Below are positions 33,653-37,825 of a stretch of DNA of 40,390 nucleotides, piece by piece. The notes beneath the pieces were generated by a model, which saw only the letters and a program-made list of their open reading frames with translations, ran no database searches and was not told the DNA's origin. Each line of letters starts with the position of its first letter. The first letter of the stretch is position 1. Both the position numbers and the translations under genes were made by a program. This stretch comes from a virus, in the IMG/VR virus record IMGVR_UViG_3300009163_000075, positions 1 through 40,390 of that record. One strand, written 5' to 3'.

Positions 33653-34555
33653 TTATTCCTCACCAGACCAAGCAGCAACTACAGAGTCCAAGCTCTTCTT
33701 GGTTGTAACTGTAGGCTCAGGGGCTTTCTTAGAATCACGCTTCTTAGGCTCCTCAATAGGGTCATCCTGTGGCGCTTCCAACTTAGGTGCCGCAGCTTTA
33801 GGTGCTTCCAACTTAGGCGCACGGGCTGATGTTTCCGCTTGATACGGAGTCATAGTGACCATCTTCTGCGTTTCAGGCAAAGTGGCAACCTTGCTAGTCA
33901 CGTTATGGATAGCCTTATTGATGAACTTAACAGGCGTAAACAGCACGGACTGGTTATCGTTGTCTTCGTTGAAAGACATCTGTGTAACCACGTAGTCCAA
34001 GCTCTTGCCGTTGTTGGAAAGATACTTGGTGTAGTTTTCAAAGGTATGGGTGTTGTCCCCTACGCTGTCACCAAACAAAGACTTGGAAGCCAAGTTCATT
34101 TGGTAGACCTCGCCCTCAAGAGAAGTACCGAAGTCTTCTTCCAGTACTACAGCAATGCGGCGCGAGTAACGGCAAGCCTTAGAGCTACCCATACCCGAAC
34201 CTTTGATGTTGCGTTCGCATGAGTCGCACCGGTCAGCTTGCTTATTAACTGAACCAGCGTCAGGAGAACGTCCATCATTGGAGAAGCAGTCAGGTGAAGT
34301 CGGCTCGGCATCAGGAGTCCATGCTTGCGCATAGAAAATACGCCCAACATGGGGTGATGCGTTAACAACGATTACGTTAAGGTCGCCCTTAACTTTACCC
34401 ATTTCTTCGCCACCGACAACCTTACGGAAGATTCCGTTTTTAGGCACGATGCGCTTAACGCCAGTGCGACCAGCGAGTTGCTTTGTAAGCTCACTAACAC
34501 CTGCTTGTTGCAGGAAGTCGGGGAGGTCTTGATTCAGTAGAGTGAGATTACTCAT
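33653..34555 (-). CDS. Putative DNA-binding/replication accessory protein
   Basis: ATG 34555 (MSNLTLLNQDLPDFLQ...) has AAGGA 10 bases upstream and begins 1 base after the previous stop, so the longer reading from 34642 is rejected. The 300-aa product has a conserved core with a Cys motif ('ADRCDSCERNIKGSGMGSSK', then ACRYSRR), which may bind zinc. A beta-rich section follows ('EGEVYQMNLASKSLFGD'). A Pro/Ala/Glu linker contains 'APKLEAPKAAAPKLEAP', and the tail is acidic (AWSGEE). A folded core, flexible linker and acidic tip resemble SSB architecture, but no OB-fold signature can be proven by eye. Its operon position supports a replication or recombination role. Confidence 0.65.
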   Translation of the reverse strand: MSNLTLLNQDLPDFLQQAGVSELTKQLAGRTGVKRIVPKNGIFRKVVGGEEMGKVKGDLNVIVVNASPHVGRIFYAQAWTPDAEPTSPDCFSNDGRSPDAGSVNKQADRCDSCERNIKGSGMGSSKACRYSRRIAVVLEEDFGTSLEGEVYQMNLASKSLFGDSVGDNTHTFENYTKYLSNNGKSLDYVVTQMSFNEDNDNQSVLFTPVKFINKAIHNVTSKVATLPETQKMVTMTPYQAETSARAPKLEAPKAAAPKLEAPQDDPIEEPKKRDSKKAPEPTVTTKKSLDSVVAAWSGEE

Positions 34556-34556
34556 T

Positions 34557-34991
34557 TCAGTTTTCCTTAGAACGTCTAACAACCACGGTATAAGAATTCT
34601 CCACATTAAGACCAATGGGGTAGAACGATGGATTCTCTGCAAGAAATTCCTTCATGTTTGTCTGATGAAGTCGTTTCTCTAACAGGCCAAACGCACCATG
34701 TTCTTTGATAACTTGGTACATCGAATCCCAATCATTTGTCCAGTACCGTGACTTCACTGAACGGATGATCGTGCCATGTTGGGTGCGCACACTGTCGGCT
34801 TCAAGGCGCTTGCATACTTCAAGCATCTCGTCCGATAGCACTTGCATTTGTTCGTCAAGCTCGTTGTCCTTTGCTTCAAAGGCTTGCTTGAGTTGTGCGC
34901 GTTTGTCGCGTATCTTGATGTACACCTCAGCTAGCTTGTCGAGGTTAACGGTGGAAGGCGGTGCTTCCTGAACGGTATCGTCCAATGTCAT
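34557..34991 (-). CDS. Coiled-coil phage protein, first gene after the internal promoter
   Basis: The 144-aa protein has a long charged N-terminal helix (residues about 17-68, 'DKLAEVYIKIRDKRAQLKQA' and on to 'MLEVCKRLEADS'). A compact C-terminal part contains 'TQHGTIIRSVKSRYWTNDWD', 'EHGAFGLLEKRLHQTNMKEF' and 'PIGLNVENSYTVVVRRS'. This helix-plus-strand layout is reminiscent of Gp157-like phage proteins, but identity is uncertain. GGAG lies 6 bases before the ATG, and a strong promoter is about 30 bases upstream. The following gene starts 1 base after its stop. Confidence 0.75.
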   Translation of the reverse strand: MTLDDTVQEAPPSTVNLDKLAEVYIKIRDKRAQLKQAFEAKDNELDEQMQVLSDEMLEVCKRLEADSVRTQHGTIIRSVKSRYWTNDWDSMYQVIKEHGAFGLLEKRLHQTNMKEFLAENPSFYPIGLNVENSYTVVVRRSKEN

Positions 34992-35020
34992 GTGTCGCTC
35001 CAGTTGTTATTGGGAAAAGA

Positions 35021-35048
35021 ACTATAGCACAGCTTTTTACACTGTCAA
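35021..35048 (-). promoter_or_regulatory. Sigma70-type promoter for the distal replication operon
   Basis: On the leftward strand the -35 box is a perfect TTGACA (35043-35048). The spacer is 16 bases and the -10 box is TATAGT (35021-35026), one mismatch from consensus. The first downstream start codon is at 34991. The stop codon TGA of the SNF2 gene lies inside the -35 box. It would be read by the host RNA polymerase and would express the coiled-coil, DNA-binding, HTH and primase genes independently of upstream transcription. Confidence 0.85.
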
Positions 35049-36433
35049 GTACTTTCCAAAGAAATTTCTTGTCGGTATAAGTCTATGATTTTGCTATGGT
35101 TACTTATGTTGCCCTGCAACATTTTGTACATCCGCGCCTCAATGGGACTGCCTGTGATGTGCACGATGGTCATGTTGTTCACCTGTCCGGGGCGATCAAT
35201 CCGTGCATTGGCTTGAAGGTACGTTTCCACGCTGGTACAAGGAGCGTACCATATGATTGTGTTGGCAGCAGTAAGGGTTAACCCGTGTGATGCAGCCTTT
35301 GGTTGTATCAGCAGAACCTTGGGCTCGGCCTGCTCTTGGAACCGTTTAACTATGTCGGCGCGTTGATTTGCGCTTACGCTGCCATTGATAACGTCACACG
35401 TTATGTTGTGCTTGTTCAGGTGTTTTTGCAGTAGCTCAATGGTGTGCGTGAACGGTATGAACACAAGCACTTTGTGGCTCGACTCTTCGATAACTTCTTG
35501 CACCACTTTAAGGCGGTTGGTTACATCGAACTCAAGCACTTCACCTGTGTCCGTATACACAGCGCCACCGGCTATCTGAAGCAGCTTGTTGATCTGCACC
35601 GCAGCGTTGACCGCGCTGATCTCTTCTCCGTCGGCCTCAATCAGCATCTGCTTCTTTAATACGTTGTAGTACTTAACTTGCTGGGGGGACATCACCGACT
35701 CACGCTCAACAAAAGTTAGCGGAGGTAGGTCTAGGCACTGGGCTTTCTCAAAGCGAATAGCGGGCTGAAGAATACTGTGTACTAGCGTCATAGCATTAGG
35801 TTTAGGCACCCACCTAAACGTGCTTACCTTAGTCATTACCGTGTCTTTGAAATGACCAAAGAACGGTGACACTGCTGTGGGGTTTATCAGCTTAGCTAGT
35901 CCGTAAGCATCCACAGGAGATTGGGCGGCTGGTGTACCTGTGAGCATCCATAAACCCTTGATGACTTTGTTTAAGTCCCGCATGTCTTTCCAACGCGCAG
36001 TCTGTGCGTTCTTGTAGGCTGATGCCTCGTCCACTACGATCAGGTCAAACCCACCGGCAAGGATTTCCTTCTTGACAACGCCAACACCATCAAAGTTGAT
36101 GACAACAAACTCAGCGCCGTTGTTGATGATCTCTTTGCGCTTTGCTGCACTGCCGTGGGCTATGGCAACTGTACGGTGTATAGCAAACTTGAATAGGTCA
36201 CCCTGCCATGCCGACTTCATAATGGATAGTGGGCATACCACCAACACACGCTTGATTAAACCTCGTTGCATCAAGTAGTCAACAGCCCAAATCACTGATG
36301 CTGTCTTACCTGTACCCTGCTCATTGAAACAGAAGGCTTTGGGGTTTGCTAATAGGAACTCGGATGTTTGCTTCTGATGCGCGAACGGTGTAAACCCCGG
36401 AGGCCGGGGCCACTCATACTCTGATAGGTTCAT
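35045..36433 (-). CDS. SNF2/DEAD-like helicase (SF2)
   Basis: The 462-aa ATPase shows the superfamily 2 motifs in order: Q-motif area 'FTPFAHQKQTSEFLL', motif I 'NEQGTGKTAS', motif Ia 'VLVVCPLSIMKSAW', motif II 'IVVDEASAYKN' (DEAS), motif III 'MLTGTPAAQSP', motif V 'QPKAASHGLTLT' and motif VI 'QANARIDRPGQ'. The DEAS and RxxRxxQ forms are those of SNF2-type translocases. Its length fits the compact phage SNF2 class. It probably remodels protein-DNA or recombination intermediates during replication. The start overlaps the HNH stop (ATGA), and the stop lies in the promoter -35 box. Confidence 0.92.
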   Translation of the reverse strand: MNLSEYEWPRPPGFTPFAHQKQTSEFLLANPKAFCFNEQGTGKTASVIWAVDYLMQRGLIKRVLVVCPLSIMKSAWQGDLFKFAIHRTVAIAHGSAAKRKEIINNGAEFVVINFDGVGVVKKEILAGGFDLIVVDEASAYKNAQTARWKDMRDLNKVIKGLWMLTGTPAAQSPVDAYGLAKLINPTAVSPFFGHFKDTVMTKVSTFRWVPKPNAMTLVHSILQPAIRFEKAQCLDLPPLTFVERESVMSPQQVKYYNVLKKQMLIEADGEEISAVNAAVQINKLLQIAGGAVYTDTGEVLEFDVTNRLKVVQEVIEESSHKVLVFIPFTHTIELLQKHLNKHNITCDVINGSVSANQRADIVKRFQEQAEPKVLLIQPKAASHGLTLTAANTIIWYAPCTSVETYLQANARIDRPGQVNNMTIVHITGSPIEARMYKMLQGNISNHSKIIDLYRQEISLEST

Positions 36434-36705
36434 TTTTTCGGCTTGTTAATTTTGACCGTGTGGTCTGAGTTACGTGTAAAGGAACGGTTGGCACTCGGGC
36501 TTTTCAGCTTCAGGTTACCCGCAGCATTAGTGCCGCCTTTGGACAACGGAATTGAATGGTCAATGTCTTTACCTGTTCGGTCAATACCTTTCTTGTCCAT
36601 CTCGGTGCGGGCACGTTGACGCTCAAGCCGAGGCTTATCTTCGCCTCGACTAAGTTGTTGCTCGTATTCCTTTTTGTAAGGACGGGGTTTGTTAACGTAA
36701 GGCAT
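36430..36705 (-). CDS. Small HNH-family nuclease
   Basis: ATG 36705 has AAGGAT 8 bases upstream and is preferred to starts further up. The 91-aa protein is basic at the N-terminus ('MPYVNKPRPYKKEYEQQ', 'ERQRARTEMDKK'). It carries a compact HNH-like motif 'DIDHSIPLSKGGTNAAGNLK' followed by 'SPSANRSF'. This is the His-...-Asn-...-Asn/His arrangement of small phage HNH proteins found beside replication or terminase genes. It lacks the CxxC zinc pairs of larger HNH enzymes. It overlaps the coiled-coil gene by 14 bases. The role could be nicking during recombination or packaging; this is unproven. Confidence 0.75.
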   Translation of the reverse strand: MPYVNKPRPYKKEYEQQLSRGEDKPRLERQRARTEMDKKGIDRTGKDIDHSIPLSKGGTNAAGNLKLKSPSANRSFTRNSDHTVKINKPKK

Positions 36706-37039
36706 GATTAATATCCTTGTCAATTGCGTTGTTAAGGTTTTGCACATCATCCAAACGCCTGATAGATGAGCGGTTAAGGTCTTCTTCAGTTAACCCAAAT
36801 TCTTCGGGGGTTGCTTCCCACAAAGGCTTGCGGCCTTCTTTCTCAACTACTTGCAGCATCTTACCGATTGATACGCTAATTTCCATCATCATTTCGGCTT
36901 TGTATTTGTCTAGTTCCTGATGGATGATCTTACCCACCATGTTCACAACTACGCGCTCGACGACTTCGTTCACTCGGCGTTTTAGTTCGTTCTCAAGGAT
37001 AAGGGCGGTATCAATTTCTTGGTTGGTCATTTCGTTCAT
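36692..37039 (-). CDS. Helical (coiled-coil) protein of unknown function
   Basis: The 115-aa protein is almost entirely predicted helix: 'LENELKRRVNEVVERVVVNM', then 'HQELDKYKAEMMMEISVSIG'. A short acidic turn contains 'ATPEEFGLTEEDL'. AGGAG (37046-37050) is 6 bases from the start. No known motif is seen. It sits between a Cas4-like nuclease and an HNH protein, so it could be a nuclease partner, but that is speculation from context. Confidence 0.7.
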   Translation of the reverse strand: MNEMTNQEIDTALILENELKRRVNEVVERVVVNMVGKIIHQELDKYKAEMMMEISVSIGKMLQVVEKEGRKPLWEATPEEFGLTEEDLNRSSIRRLDDVQNLNNAIDKDINHALR

Positions 37040-37041
37040 TG

Positions 37042-37704
37042 TTAACTCCTGTTGTATTCACACTGCTTCACTGAGCAGAACTTACACAGCGGGCCGCTGA
37101 TTGGGTTCCACACTCCGTTCTCTAACGCTGCTTCGATACGTGCTACATCTTGTGCAGGCTTCTCTACGTACTTGAGTAGCATCTCTCTGTGGTGGTCGGC
37201 TTTAATAAACTCTTTGCTCACCGTAAATATCAAGGCTGACTTCACCTTGTTGATCTTCGGGTACTTTGCGAACAGGCCACAAGCTACAAGATCGAGTTGC
37301 TTCACGTCCGCATATCTCGCATTCTTGCTTGTCTTGTAGTCTACCGAGTGAGCTATCCCAGTCTCCCGGTTGATAATCACCAAATCGGCTATCCCATGCC
37401 ACCATACATTCGGTGCATTGAAATCGCATCCCTCTAAACTCTTTGTCAACCCAAGCTTTACTTCGCATAACTTTTCCCCCGGTATCGCTTTCAGTATGTC
37501 CAATGTAGGCTGCATATATTCAAATGCAGAAGGGATCGGGGTTTCATCACGTATATATTCTTCAGCAACTGTATGCGCTGACTTGCCGTACAACGTAGCT
37601 TTTGTATCAGGCTCAACCACATCCTTAGCTATCTTGGTGTGGTAGTACTTTTTAGGACACTGCTGGAATGTCTTTAAGCTGCTGAATGACCATACGATAC
37701 TCAT
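37042..37704 (-). CDS. Cas4/RecB-like PD-(D/E)XK exonuclease with Fe-S cysteines
   Basis: The 220-aa protein has 'FSSLKTFQQCPKKYYH' with Cys16, 'LYGKSAHTVAEEYI' (GxxxH motif), 'WWHGIADLVIINRE' and 'HSVDYKTSK', the D...(D/E)xK catalytic core. C-terminal Cys207, Cys210 and Cys215 (CKFCSVKQC) follow. One N-terminal and three C-terminal cysteines are the 4Fe-4S signature of Cas4/AddB-type nucleases. There are no CRISPR repeats or other cas genes, so it is a phage recombination or DNA-degradation exonuclease. The start overlaps the stop of the 40-aa ORF as ATGA. Confidence 0.9.
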   Translation of the reverse strand: MSIVWSFSSLKTFQQCPKKYYHTKIAKDVVEPDTKATLYGKSAHTVAEEYIRDETPIPSAFEYMQPTLDILKAIPGEKLCEVKLGLTKSLEGCDFNAPNVWWHGIADLVIINRETGIAHSVDYKTSKNARYADVKQLDLVACGLFAKYPKINKVKSALIFTVSKEFIKADHHREMLLKYVEKPAQDVARIEAALENGVWNPISGPLCKFCSVKQCEYNRS

Positions 37705-37823
37705 TCTTGTTCCTTCGGTATTCTAAATTCCCAAAACCCATACGCATCGCCTCGCTCCCAGCGTTCCCACGAGAAGTGGATGTCCCTAGTCCGCTTGTTA
37801 ACGTACTTCCAAAGGATTCTCAC
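37701..37823 (-). CDS. Small Trp/Arg-rich ORF (40 aa) between polymerase and exonuclease
   Basis: A 123-base frame fills the gap between the polymerase stop (37826) and the exonuclease start (37704). It begins with GTG at 37823-37821, has GGAG 10 bases upstream, and its TGA overlaps the next start as ATGA. The product contains five Trp: (M)RILWKYVNKRTRDIHFSWE, then RWERGDAYGFWEFRIPKEQE. The tight fit at both ends is the same coupling used by neighbouring genes and argues that it is real. Composition suggests a small soluble binder of DNA or of a replication protein. No family is recognised. Confidence 0.6.
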   Translation of the reverse strand: MRILWKYVNKRTRDIHFSWERWERGDAYGFWEFRIPKEQE

Positions 37824-37825
37824 AG

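Noticed and set aside
36700-36723. TTGACA on the minus strand before the HNH gene
   Set aside because: No acceptable -10 box follows at 16-18 bases; the sequence there is coding.
37042-37704. Cas4-like protein as part of a CRISPR system
   Set aside because: There are no repeats, cas1/cas2 or effector genes. Cas4-like nucleases are common in phage replication modules.
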